Assembly (NCBI RefSeq): GCF_900110245.1
Contig: NZ_FOCZ01000007.1
Coordinates: forward strand, 434,001 to 498,000
DNA from: Niastella yeongjuensis
GTDB taxonomy: Bacteria; Bacteroidota; Bacteroidia; Chitinophagales; Chitinophagaceae
DNA length: 64,000 bases
Reading direction: 5' to 3'
Shown here: in pieces, positions 37,391 through 45,296 of the stretch
Layout of the letters: the number at the start of each line of letters is the position of its first letter
Position numbering within the stretch: position 1 is the stretch's first letter
The notes under the pieces: model-generated
Seen by the model: the letters and a program-made list of their open reading frames with translations, nothing else
The model's database searches: none
What the model was told of the DNA's origin: nothing
Position numbers and translations under genes: made by a program

Positions 37391-37960
37391 TTAGGCTTTT
37401 TCCTGCTGCCATTCGTCCACTGTTAATACGTCGGCCTTACCTGGAAACAGTTTTGTAGTTAAAAACTGATGCACTTCTTCGGTCCTGTCGGCACAGCCGT
37501 CTGATAATACGGTGATGCGATAATCTTTGTCGGCTGCTTCGCTGAGGGTGGAAAGCACTACCCCACTGGTAGCAATACCCGTCAAAACAATATGTTCAAT
37601 TCTAAAAGCGCTCAATAACACTTGCAGGTCACTACCCGAAAAGGCGCTCACCCTACGTTTTACAACAACACATTCATTTTCTTTTGGCGCCAGGTCGGGG
37701 TGAATAGCAATCAGCTCAGCTGCAGGGACGCTGTCAATTAATTGTTTGGCGTTCATAAATGATTTGTTGTTGGTGCTGATCTCGGGAGCGCCCTGTCTAA
37801 AACCCACAACCACGTAAATTACCGGTATTCCCTTGCTGCGCGCGTTGGCAATAGCTTTTGCTACATTGCCGGTAACAGCTGCAGCGCCTGGAAACATACC
37901 TAGCATTACGGTTTGCATGTCCATTACCAATAGAGCGGTGTTGTTTTTGTTGTTGCTCAT
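37391..37960 (-). CDS. Isochorismatase-like cysteine-hydrolase family protein, catalytic Cys missing
   Basis: The 189-residue protein has the family's alpha/beta fold: ALLVMDMQTVML with the first catalytic Asp, and ECVVVKRRVSAFSGSDL with the Lys. At the nucleophile loop the usual pattern of the type ATSxCV is replaced by IATSGVVLST, so the cysteine is absent. This variant is common in a subgroup whose activity is undefined. It is cytoplasmic. It starts 24 bp after the MFS stop, so it may be the last gene of the TetR-controlled 39950-37391 unit. Confidence 0.82.
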   Translation of the reverse strand: MSNNKNNTALLVMDMQTVMLGMFPGAAAVTGNVAKAIANARSKGIPVIYVVVGFRQGAPEISTNNKSFMNAKQLIDSVPAAELIAIHPDLAPKENECVVVKRRVSAFSGSDLQVLLSAFRIEHIVLTGIATSGVVLSTLSEAADKDYRITVLSDGCADRTEEVHQFLTTKLFPGKADVLTVDEWQQEKA

Positions 37961-37984
37961 GAGTTGTATTTTTTATGAGTAGAA

Positions 37985-39262
37985 TTATACTTTTTCTGCT
38001 ACTTCGATTTCAGCCTCCTGCAGTTCCTTGCTGTTTTTTTTATTTAATCGTTCCGGCTTAAGATAACGTGAGAATATAAATACAATGACAATGGCTATGC
38101 AACCCTGTAACAGCATGGTTAACGGCGCCGATATTTTTTGGGAGGCGAAACCAACAAGTAAACTTCCCAATGGCAACATGCCAAAGTAGGAAAGAGCTAT
38201 ATAGCTCATTACCCGGCCGCGCATATTGGCCGCTGCTTCCATTTGAATAATGGTAATACTGGCCGTCATGGGTGTAAGCGAAGCAAACCCGATCATGATC
38301 CCGAAAGGAATTGACCAGTAAAAAGAAGTGCAAAAGGAAAATCCTATTAACCCAATACCCAGAATGCCAGTAGTGGCAAGCAGTACACGGGTAAGATCGG
38401 TAGTCTTTTTTAAAGCTGCGAGAAAGAAACTTCCGCCTATGGCGCCTAGTCCGCCTGCGCTGGCGATATAACCAAAGGTGCGGGCATCACCTTTAAAGAT
38501 CACTTTAGCAAAGATCGGTGTCAGGGTGTCGTAGGGCAACACCAGCAGCGCCATGCAGATCATTACAATAATTATGATGGCTATGCGCGGCGTTTGTTGC
38601 AAATACCTGAACCCTTCTTTTAGTTCAGCCATGACTTTCTTTTTGGTGGCCGGTGCAACGAAGGGTGGTAATTTCATCAATAACAGCGAAGCAAGTACCG
38701 CCAGAAAGCTCACTGCATTCAACGAAAAACAGGCTGAGGCGCCGAACGATTGTAAGACAATACCTGATAACGCAGGACCAATTAACCTGGCTAAATTCAC
38801 CATGGCCGAATTCAGGGCCAGGGCATTGGCAATATCTTCCTTGTTGTTTACCAGTTCATGCACCATGGGTTGCCGGGCTGTGGTGTCGAAGGCATTTACA
38901 ACACCCAGCAGCACGCTCAACATCAATATTTCCCAAACAAGATCATGACTGGTAAACGTGAGCATCGCCAATAGTACTGACTGGATCAATGAAATGGATT
39001 GGGTGATCAGTAATATTTTGCGCCGACTGTATCTGTCAGAAACAATGCCTCCCAACAAAGAGAACAAAAATGAAGGGAACTGTTGCGCAAACACGGCCAG
39101 CCCCAGCATAAAGGCGGAATGGGTAATGGAATAAATAACCCAACTAACGGCAGTGCGTTGCATCCAGGTGCCTATCTGTGAAACGGACTGCCCACAAAAA
39201 AACAATGCATAGTTCCTGTTACGGAATGCCCGGAAGGCGTTTCTTTTTTCAGTTGCGTTCAT
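37985..39262 (-). CDS. MFS exporter of the EntS/MFS_3 type
   Basis: From the ATG at 39262 the protein has 425 residues with about twelve spans: RAFRNRNYALFFCGQSVSQIGTWMQRTAVSW in the first and GGIVSDRYSRRKIL after the second. This MFS_3 group exports siderophores, macrolides or drugs. A longer frame to 39343 would place the operator at 39291 inside the gene and overlap the TetR stop, so the shorter start is preferred. It is controlled by the TetR at 39333 through that operator. Confidence 0.87.
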   Translation of the reverse strand: MNATEKRNAFRAFRNRNYALFFCGQSVSQIGTWMQRTAVSWVIYSITHSAFMLGLAVFAQQFPSFLFSLLGGIVSDRYSRRKILLITQSISLIQSVLLAMLTFTSHDLVWEILMLSVLLGVVNAFDTTARQPMVHELVNNKEDIANALALNSAMVNLARLIGPALSGIVLQSFGASACFSLNAVSFLAVLASLLLMKLPPFVAPATKKKVMAELKEGFRYLQQTPRIAIIIIVMICMALLVLPYDTLTPIFAKVIFKGDARTFGYIASAGGLGAIGGSFFLAALKKTTDLTRVLLATTGILGIGLIGFSFCTSFYWSIPFGIMIGFASLTPMTASITIIQMEAAANMRGRVMSYIALSYFGMLPLGSLLVGFASQKISAPLTMLLQGCIAIVIVFIFSRYLKPERLNKKNSKELQEAEIEVAEKV

Positions 39263-39290
39263 AAATAAACGAGGTTCGGTTGTTTTACAT

Positions 39291-39317
39291 TTCGACATTA
39301 ATTGGCAAAATGTCGAA
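39291..39317. promoter_or_regulatory. TetR operator upstream of the MFS gene
   Basis: Arms TTCGACATT and AATGTCGAA with a 9-bp spacer, i.e. TTCGACA-N13-TGTCGAA. The same core and spacing occur at 39971-39997 before the TetR gene. Confidence 0.8.
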
Positions 39318-39332
39318 TATGAGGCAAAAAAA

Positions 39333-39950
39333 TTATTGTTCAATGGCCAGCATCGTCATTCGTACCAGCATATCGATAGCGGGTTCCATGCGTGTATAAT
39401 TATTATCGAGCATGAACTCCCGTTGCAATCCACGCAGGCTGCTTGTAAACACAAAAATGATGGACTCCCGTTCTTTGGGGTCCAGTGTAGGGGTAGCACC
39501 TTTTTTTGCGCCCTGTACAAATACCGGGGTCAGTAATACGATCTCTTCTTTCCTGATCTTCTTTTTAATGTTGAGTTTCTTATGGGCGTATTGTGATATT
39601 TCATCGGAGCTCATACCACTTTCCAGCGCATCGAAGAACGTTTTTCTTTTACGGGAAAGCTTTGCTTTAGTGAGCGCAAATGCACGCAATTTTTCTTCGG
39701 TAGTGGTGGCTTGTTCTACCATGCGGGTGATCTCGGCTATAATATCGCTGATCTCTGCATCCATTACCGCGTCAAATACTTCGTCTTTGTTCTTATAATA
39801 ATAGTACAACGAGCTTCTGCCCTTGCCTACTGCTTTGGCAACATCGTCCATGGTTACCTTTTGGTAGCCATGTTTTTGAAACAGCTGCTGGGCGGCCTGC
39901 AGGATCTGTTGCTGAATAATATCTTCTTTTTGTACGTTGTTCGCCGGCAT
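39333..39950 (-). CDS. TetR-family repressor of the adjacent MFS exporter
   Basis: From the ATG at 39950 the protein has 205 residues. The N-terminal helix-turn-helix is clear (AAQQLFQKHGYQKVTMDDVAKAVGKGRSSLYYYYKNKDEVF), followed by a helical ligand domain. Upstream starts would lie across its own operator and promoter (39955-39997), so they are rejected. Matching palindromes before this gene and before the MFS gene indicate autorepression and repression of the exporter. Inducer unknown. Confidence 0.88.
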   Translation of the reverse strand: MPANNVQKEDIIQQQILQAAQQLFQKHGYQKVTMDDVAKAVGKGRSSLYYYYKNKDEVFDAVMDAEISDIIAEITRMVEQATTTEEKLRAFALTKAKLSRKRKTFFDALESGMSSDEISQYAHKKLNIKKKIRKEEIVLLTPVFVQGAKKGATPTLDPKERESIIFVFTSSLRGLQREFMLDNNYTRMEPAIDMLVRMTMLAIEQ

Positions 39951-39954
39951 GGTG

Positions 39955-39997
39955 CAAAGGTAAAGCCATTTTCGACAAAAAGACAAATATTGTCGAA
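39955..39997 (-). promoter_or_regulatory. TetR promoter with overlapping operator
   Basis: On the minus strand TACCTTTG (39962-39955) is a -7 box ending 4 bp before the ATG. Upstream, TTTCGACAA and TTGTCGAAA (39970-39998) form a palindrome with 13 bp between the TTCGACA and TGTCGAA cores, as at 39291. A bound repressor would block the -33 region. Confidence 0.75.
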
Positions 39998-40123
39998 AGT
40001 AATTCTGATAAAATTCTGGCAAATGACTTTAAGCGTTCTCAATTCGCTGTTCCTACCTCATTGCCTCATCCCAGGCAATATATAGCATGCTTAATTACGT
40101 AGTCGCTGAATTACACATAAATT

Positions 40124-40147
40124 ATAATTAAGCAGTTGCTTAATTAT
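40124..40147. promoter_or_regulatory. TetR operator: 11-bp-arm TTAAGCA palindrome
   Basis: Perfect arms ATAATTAAGCA and TGCTTAATTAT separated by GT. A half-site TGCTTAA is also at 40088-40094. It belongs to the same class as 7559, 8271 and 42687 and is upstream of the MFS-DinB-TetR operon whose last gene is the second TetR paralogue. Confidence 0.75.
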
Positions 40148-40249
40148 TTTCTGAATATAATAATGTTAGGGATTCTTGTATAAGTTTCTGACGCTGTTTT
40201 TATTAGAGAAAGCGTAAATGCTATATAGGTTGTTTATTTTGAAATATAG

Positions 40250-40292
40250 ATAGACTGATCTGTCTATTTAATGTATTATTTTCTTAGTTTTG
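40250..40292 (+). promoter_or_regulatory. MFS operon promoter with TAGAC palindrome
   Basis: TAGTTTTG at 40285-40292 is a good -7 box. The near-perfect dyad TAGACTGATCTGTCTA (40251-40266) overlaps its -33 region. It resembles the TAGACAGAATTGTCCA dyad before the TetR at 51039 (same length and half-sites), so that regulator may act here too. Confidence 0.5.
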
Positions 40293-40328
40293 GTTGTCAT
40301 TAAAATAGCGCCTTGAAAAAAATATACA

Positions 40329-41555
40329 ATGAACCAAAAAGATTTTGACCAAACTATCAAACTACCTCTGCACAGGCAAACGCATACAAACGGATTATCA
40401 AACGGACTGATCGTCCTGATGTCGCTGGGCACATTTATCATTTTTTTTCAGGGTTTTATGGTAGCCCCCCTCTTGCCTAATTTAGCAGGCTACTTTCAAG
40501 CAACAGTAAGGCACACTTCATTTATTGAACCGGCATATCTTATGGGCTACGGTGCGTTTACATTAATGTATCCACCACTCAGTGAACGCTTTGGGCGTTA
40601 TAAGCTCATTCTTTTTTGTATGAGTGTATTTGTGGTATTGACTGTTATTACTGGTTTTGTACAGACCATCGATCAGATGATAATTTTAAGGTTCTTTACT
40701 GGTATAGGGTGTGCAGGCGTATCTCCCACTACCTTAGGCTGGATAGGCAATAAAATTCCCTATGAAAGAAGAGGACAAGCCCTGGGCATATTCTTTGGTT
40801 TAATGGCCGGAGGTACAGCATTAGGCTCAAGCGCGGGGGCGCTTCTGGCTTCTGTAACAGGATGGCAGAACCTTTTTTTTGGCGTGGCGGGAATGGGTGT
40901 TATTGTTATGTCACTCATTATAACGAATCGCGAACATTATATTGACAAAAAGCTTGCGTCGGCTTCTAATCATACAACCCGGAGAGGCGCAATTTCTATG
41001 CAAATACTTTCAGAGAAAAGGGCAAGGAAAACTTACGCTTTTGTGCTTTTCAACGCGATGTTTCATAGTGGGGTTTTTGCGTGGGCTGGCGTTCTTTTTT
41101 ATAATCGTTATCACCTGGATGAAAAAGGAATAGGACTTGCGTTGCTTGGTTATGGAATTCCCGGTCTGATTCTTGGTCCATGGATGGGAAAACTGGCTGA
41201 TCGCTATGGGCGAAATAAGGTAATCCCAATAGGAATAATAATAGGTTCGCTTACCGTTATTGTTCTAAGCCTTCCCATTATACCACTTTGGGCCGCCTGT
41301 ATTCTTGTAGTAACACTTTCTCTAAGCTTTGATCTTACGCATCCATCACTGGCTGCAGTCACTTCAACCTTCCCCAATAAAAGGGGCGAAGCCACCGGTT
41401 TATTTGCCTTTTTTCTCTTTACAGGTTATGGTGTGGGAAGTCTGGTGTTCAGCCTGATTGTTATTATCGGGCTAAATAAAACCTTTGCAGTTTTTGGTGT
41501 AGTGGCGCTCCTTATTTCGATCCTTTCAGTTCGTGTTTTCAGATACGAAAAATGA
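40329..41555 (+). CDS. MFS drug transporter
   Basis: The 408-residue protein has about twelve spans. After helix 2 it has PPLSERFGRYKL, and helix 4-5 carries RFFTGIGCAGVSPTTLGWIGNKIPYERRGQALGIFFG, a pattern of drug:proton antiporters in MFS_1. A second-half copy of the loop motif is MGKLADRYGRNKV. It heads an operon with the DinB-like and TetR genes and is preceded by two palindromic sites. The substrate is unknown. Confidence 0.87.
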   Translation: MNQKDFDQTIKLPLHRQTHTNGLSNGLIVLMSLGTFIIFFQGFMVAPLLPNLAGYFQATVRHTSFIEPAYLMGYGAFTLMYPPLSERFGRYKLILFCMSVFVVLTVITGFVQTIDQMIILRFFTGIGCAGVSPTTLGWIGNKIPYERRGQALGIFFGLMAGGTALGSSAGALLASVTGWQNLFFGVAGMGVIVMSLIITNREHYIDKKLASASNHTTRRGAISMQILSEKRARKTYAFVLFNAMFHSGVFAWAGVLFYNRYHLDEKGIGLALLGYGIPGLILGPWMGKLADRYGRNKVIPIGIIIGSLTVIVLSLPIIPLWAACILVVTLSLSFDLTHPSLAAVTSTFPNKRGEATGLFAFFLFTGYGVGSLVFSLIVIIGLNKTFAVFGVVALLISILSVRVFRYEK

Positions 41556-41585
41556 CAACTTTTATGATCATTAAATCGATAAATT

Positions 41586-42068
41586 ATGTTCGAAGAGTTA
41601 AAAAAAATCCTTCTTAGAGATCTCAACAAACTTAGATCAGAGATAGAACTTTACCGGGATGAAGAAAAGATGTGGCAGATTGAAAAGCGGATCAGCAATT
41701 CAGCAGGGACCCTCTGTGTTCATTTGACTGGCAGTCTAAATCATTTTATAGGTGCTCAGCTTGGTCATACCGGCTACATCAGAAACCGGGAATTTGAGTT
41801 TTTACCTGGTATTCTTCCAAAAGCCGTTTTGATCAAAGGCATTGAAGATGTAATGGAAATGGTAAGCCATACTTTGGAAAATATGAAAGAATCGCAGCTT
41901 AAAGAAGTTTTTCCACAGTTGCTGTTTGACGAAAAAGTAACTACAGGTTACTTACTAACACACGTGGTGAGCCATCTTAATTATCACCTCGGACAGATTA
42001 ATTACCACCGGCGATTGCTGGACAATTTTTACGACCATGGCAAAGAAAGCAATGAAGAAAATACCTAA
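41586..42068 (+). CDS. DinB-like four-helix protein (DUF1572 type)
   Basis: The 160-residue helical protein has the three-histidine metal site expected of the DinB/YfiT superfamily: an early LTGSLNHFIGAQLGH and a late THVVSHLNYHLGQINYHRR. Members of this group include thiol-dependent transferases, but many are uncharacterised. The end overlaps the start of the TetR gene by 32 bp, which argues for coupled translation in the MFS-DinB-TetR operon. Confidence 0.82.
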   Translation: MFEELKKILLRDLNKLRSEIELYRDEEKMWQIEKRISNSAGTLCVHLTGSLNHFIGAQLGHTGYIRNREFEFLPGILPKAVLIKGIEDVMEMVSHTLENMKESQLKEVFPQLLFDEKVTTGYLLTHVVSHLNYHLGQINYHRRLLDNFYDHGKESNEENT

Positions 42069-42669
42069 AAAGGCAAACCCTGGAGACTATCCAACAGAGG
42101 AGAAGATCAAAGAAGCTGCGAAACGGGTTTTCATTCATAAAGGCTTCGCCGCAGCCACAACACGCGAGATCTCTGACGAGGCTGGTATCAATTACGCTTT
42201 ATTGCACTATCATTTTCGTAGTAAAAAGAAGTTATTCGATATTGTAGCGCAGGAACAAGCGGCTATTTTCTTTGGTGGAATTTATCCAATCGTCAACAAC
42301 GAGACTACATGCCTGGAAGAAAAAATAAAGGCGATTGTGGCCTACTATACAGAAATATTGCTTAAAGAGGCCGGACTGGTATTATTTATCTTAAGTGAAA
42401 TGCAAAACCGGCCGGAAAGGATCTCCAGGCTTATGAAAGCGAACCGTGGGCTAATCAAAGCAGTTATTGCGCGACAAATGCGGGAAGCCCGGCCAGATAT
42501 TCATCCGATACATTTACTCATGAGTATGTTAGGGATGGTTCTTTTTCCATTTATTGGTAAGGAAATTTTTCGGCAAACAATGGAGATCGATAAAAATGCA
42601 TTTGCCAAAATGTTAAAAGAGCGGATCAAATTGCTGCCGGATTTAATAAAAGGTATGTTAGGTATCTAA
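42037..42669 (+). CDS. TetR-family regulator, paralogue of 7621
   Basis: The 210-residue protein is very close to the 7621-8253 regulator from the lysine-rich start (KKAMKKIPKKA) through the helix-turn-helix (TTREISDEAGINYALLHYHF) to the C-terminus (MLGMVLFPFIGKE). Operator-type palindromes lie upstream of its operon (40124) and just after it (42687). The near-identical recognition helices and operators imply that the two TetR proteins may share targets. Start at the ATG at 42037, inside the DinB gene. Confidence 0.88.
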   Translation: MAKKAMKKIPKKANPGDYPTEEKIKEAAKRVFIHKGFAAATTREISDEAGINYALLHYHFRSKKKLFDIVAQEQAAIFFGGIYPIVNNETTCLEEKIKAIVAYYTEILLKEAGLVLFILSEMQNRPERISRLMKANRGLIKAVIARQMREARPDIHPIHLLMSMLGMVLFPFIGKEIFRQTMEIDKNAFAKMLKERIKLLPDLIKGMLGI

Positions 42670-42686
42670 ATTTTTTTGCCCCATAA

Positions 42687-42702
42687 TTAAGCATATGCTT
42701 AA
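42687..42702. promoter_or_regulatory. TetR operator: TTAAGCA palindrome
   Basis: TTAAGCA and TGCTTAA separated by TA, 54 bp before the decayed DUF3341 start. It corresponds exactly in position to 8271-8286 in the first block. It may now serve the acetolactate synthase operon that begins at 43033. Confidence 0.7.
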
Positions 42703-42755
42703 ATCAATTGCATAAATAGAAACACCGATACCAATATTTAAAACCACCGTGGTTA

Positions 42756-43002
42756 TGAGCTTTTAAAAATTCGTTCTAGGATGTTTTGATGACGAAGTTG
42801 TGCTGTTCCCCGCCGTTTACTGGAATGCACTGCTAAAACAAATGAAACAGAAGTGATTGCCTTTCTGGAAAATATAGGGGCGATTGAAACAAACATCCAG
42901 GTTGCTGAAGACCGCTGGAGGTCTGAAAGATACGACAAAGAGCAGAAATTATACCAGGCAGGGAACGAAGGATCGATCATAACAGTTGGGAGCAAAAGAT
43001 AA
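42756..43002 (+). pseudogene. Decayed DUF3341 gene
   Basis: The start (ATGAGC, then ATTCG and GTTTTGATGACGAAG) and the end (ACTGGAATG, AAAACAAATGAA, ATCCAGGTTGC, GAAGACC) match the 8336-8944 gene. About 360 bp of the middle, holding both membrane spans, is missing. Two changes turn codon 4 into TAA. No product of this family can be made. The upstream 50 bp is also homologous to the first copy. Confidence 0.85.
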
Positions 43003-43032
43003 ATTTTACAAACTACTTTAAATATAACTACA

Positions 43033-44769
43033 ATGACAACATCAAAAAATCAATCGGAAGCTTACCGCAAAAAAGCAGAAAAGGAGATCGCCGGATCGCA
43101 AGCCGTACTGGAAGCCCTGGTTGGAGAAGGCGCGGAGGTGATCTTCGGACACCCGGGTGGTGCAATTATTCCCGTTTATGACGCACTATATGACTATAGA
43201 AATAAACTTACTCATATTCTGGTCAGGCACGAACAAGGAGGGATACACGCGGCTCAGGGCTATGCCCGCGCTTCCGGTAAGGTAGGTGTTGTTTTTGCAA
43301 CGAGCGGCCCTGGTGCAACCAATCTGGTGACGGGAATTGCCGACGCAATGATTGACAGCACTCCCGTTATCTGTATTACTGGTCAGGTCTTCGCCCATTT
43401 ACTCGGTTCAGACGCATTTCAGGAAACAGATATTATAAATATTTCGACTCCCATAACTAAATGGAGTTATCAGGTAACAGACGCAAAAGAAATTCCAGAT
43501 GTAATGGCTAAGGCATTTTACATAGCCCGAACCGGTCGTCCGGGTCCGGTTTTAATAGACATTACTAAAAATGCACAACTTCAAAAGTTTGACTACAGGG
43601 GCTACATTCAATGCAACCATATTAGAAGTTACAAGCCCTCTCCTGCCATACGACCTAAATACATACAGGAAGCCGCAAAGCTAATTAACAAGGCCCAAAA
43701 GCCATTTGTTGTATGGGGACAGGGAGTGATACTGGGAAACGCGGAACACGAATTCAAAACTTTTATTGAAAAATCCGGTATCCCCGCAGCCTGGACTATA
43801 TTGGGGGCGGGGGCCATCCCGACGGATCATCCGTTAAACGTTGGGATGTTGGGCATGCATGGAAATTATGCCCCTAATGTACTCACCAATGAATGCGATG
43901 TATTGATCGCCATCGGAATGCGTTTTGATGACCGCGTGACAGGACGGCTTGATAAATACGCAAAGCAAGCGAAAGTGATCCATTTAGATATTGACCCTGC
44001 TGAGATCGACAAGAATGTAAAGACTACGGTACCGGTTTGGGGTGACTGTAAAGAAACCTTACCACAACTAATTGAACTGGTAGAGCAAAAGGAACATAAG
44101 GAATGGCTGCAAAAATTTCATACATATTATCAGGAAGAATTTGATATTGTCATAAGCAATGAAATCGCACCAACATCTATAGAAATCACGATGGGAGAAG
44201 TCATAAATACATTAAATGAATATACCAACGGAGAAGCAATAATAGTTTCTGATGTTGGCCAGCATCAGATGATTGCAAACAGATATGCTCAGTTAAATAG
44301 GACCAGAAGTAATATAACCAGTGGAGGATTGGGGACTATGGGATTTGCGTTACCCGCTGCGTTAGGCGCAAAATATGGAGCACCTCATAGAAACGTAATA
44401 GCTATTGTCGGCGATGGTGGATTTCAGATGACCTTGCAGGAATTAGGCACTATCATGCAGAACATGATCGATATTAAAATTATCATTCTCAATAATCACT
44501 TTTTGGGAATGGTTAGGCAATGGCAGGAATTATTTAACGAGAGCCGCTACTCCTTTTCCAACATTGATAGCCCCGATTTTGTGACACTAGCAACAGCATA
44601 TCGTATTCCGGCCAGATCTGTTTCTAAACGAGAAGAACTATCGGCCGCTTTGCAGGAGATGATGAATGCAAAGGGCTGTTTTCTACTTGAAGTCGTTGTT
44701 AGTAAAGAAAACAATGTATTCCCAATGGTACCACAGGGATACGGCATAAGCGAGATTAAACTCAAATAA
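43033..44769 (+). CDS. ilvB: Acetolactate synthase, large subunit
   Basis: The 578-residue ThDP enzyme joins two pyruvates (or pyruvate and 2-ketobutyrate) at the start of branched-chain amino-acid synthesis. The catalytic Glu67 lies in VRHEQGGIHAAQGYARA, SGPGATNLVTG follows, and the ThDP/Mg motif GDGGFQMTLQEL starts at about 460. FAD-type insert sequences and length fit the biosynthetic form. No small regulatory subunit (ilvN) is adjacent. Instead it leads directly into a Mug glycosylase and an RND efflux operon with gaps of 1-7 bp, an odd setting. Confidence 0.9.
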   Translation: MTTSKNQSEAYRKKAEKEIAGSQAVLEALVGEGAEVIFGHPGGAIIPVYDALYDYRNKLTHILVRHEQGGIHAAQGYARASGKVGVVFATSGPGATNLVTGIADAMIDSTPVICITGQVFAHLLGSDAFQETDIINISTPITKWSYQVTDAKEIPDVMAKAFYIARTGRPGPVLIDITKNAQLQKFDYRGYIQCNHIRSYKPSPAIRPKYIQEAAKLINKAQKPFVVWGQGVILGNAEHEFKTFIEKSGIPAAWTILGAGAIPTDHPLNVGMLGMHGNYAPNVLTNECDVLIAIGMRFDDRVTGRLDKYAKQAKVIHLDIDPAEIDKNVKTTVPVWGDCKETLPQLIELVEQKEHKEWLQKFHTYYQEEFDIVISNEIAPTSIEITMGEVINTLNEYTNGEAIIVSDVGQHQMIANRYAQLNRTRSNITSGGLGTMGFALPAALGAKYGAPHRNVIAIVGDGGFQMTLQELGTIMQNMIDIKIIILNNHFLGMVRQWQELFNESRYSFSNIDSPDFVTLATAYRIPARSVSKREELSAALQEMMNAKGCFLLEVVVSKENNVFPMVPQGYGISEIKLK

Positions 44770-44771
44770 CT

Positions 44772-45290
44772 ATGGATCATTCGTTAGTAGATATAATTGC
44801 TGAGGACCTGGAGGTGTTATTCTGCGGAATAAACCCCGGTCTTAAATCAGCGATAGATGGTCATCACTTCTCTGGCAGGAGTAACCGGTTTTGGCGGGTT
44901 TTACATCTCGCCGGGTTTACCCCCCATGAGATCGTAGCAAAAAAAGACCGAACAATACTCAACTACGGATATGGTCTAACCACCGTAGTTGAACGACCTA
45001 CCTCACGTGCCGATCAATTGTCGAAACAAGAGTTTTCAGATTCAGCCGGGATATTCACCCAAAAAATAGAAAAGTACAAACCCCAATACATCGCCTTTCT
45101 TGGTAAATCAGCTTATCAGGCCCTTTCTGGCTTGAGAGATATTTCCTGGGGAGTTCAACAAAAAAACATAGGCGAATCTATTGTTTGGGTGTTGCCTAAC
45201 CCCAGCGGGCTAAACCGCGGTTTTAGTTTAACAGAATTAACAATCAGTTATAGGCAAATGCTGGAAGCAATTAAGCAAGATCATAATTAA
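44772..45290 (+). CDS. mug: G/U mismatch-specific DNA glycosylase (Mug/TDG family)
   Basis: The 172-residue enzyme removes uracil or thymine opposite guanine and related adducts such as ethenocytosine. The catalytic-loop motif LFCGINPGLKSA (Asn21) and the second motif VLPNPSGLNRGF are clear, and RSNRFWRVLHLAGF matches the family's early region. It follows the acetolactate synthase stop by 2 bp and precedes the tolC-like gene by 6 bp, so it is within one operon. Confidence 0.9.
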   Translation: MDHSLVDIIAEDLEVLFCGINPGLKSAIDGHHFSGRSNRFWRVLHLAGFTPHEIVAKKDRTILNYGYGLTTVVERPTSRADQLSKQEFSDSAGIFTQKIEKYKPQYIAFLGKSAYQALSGLRDISWGVQQKNIGESIVWVLPNPSGLNRGFSLTELTISYRQMLEAIKQDHN

Positions 45291-45296
45291 TATAAG

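Noticed and set aside
39263-39343. Longer start for the MFS gene
   Set aside because: It would cover the TetR operator and overlap the TetR stop.
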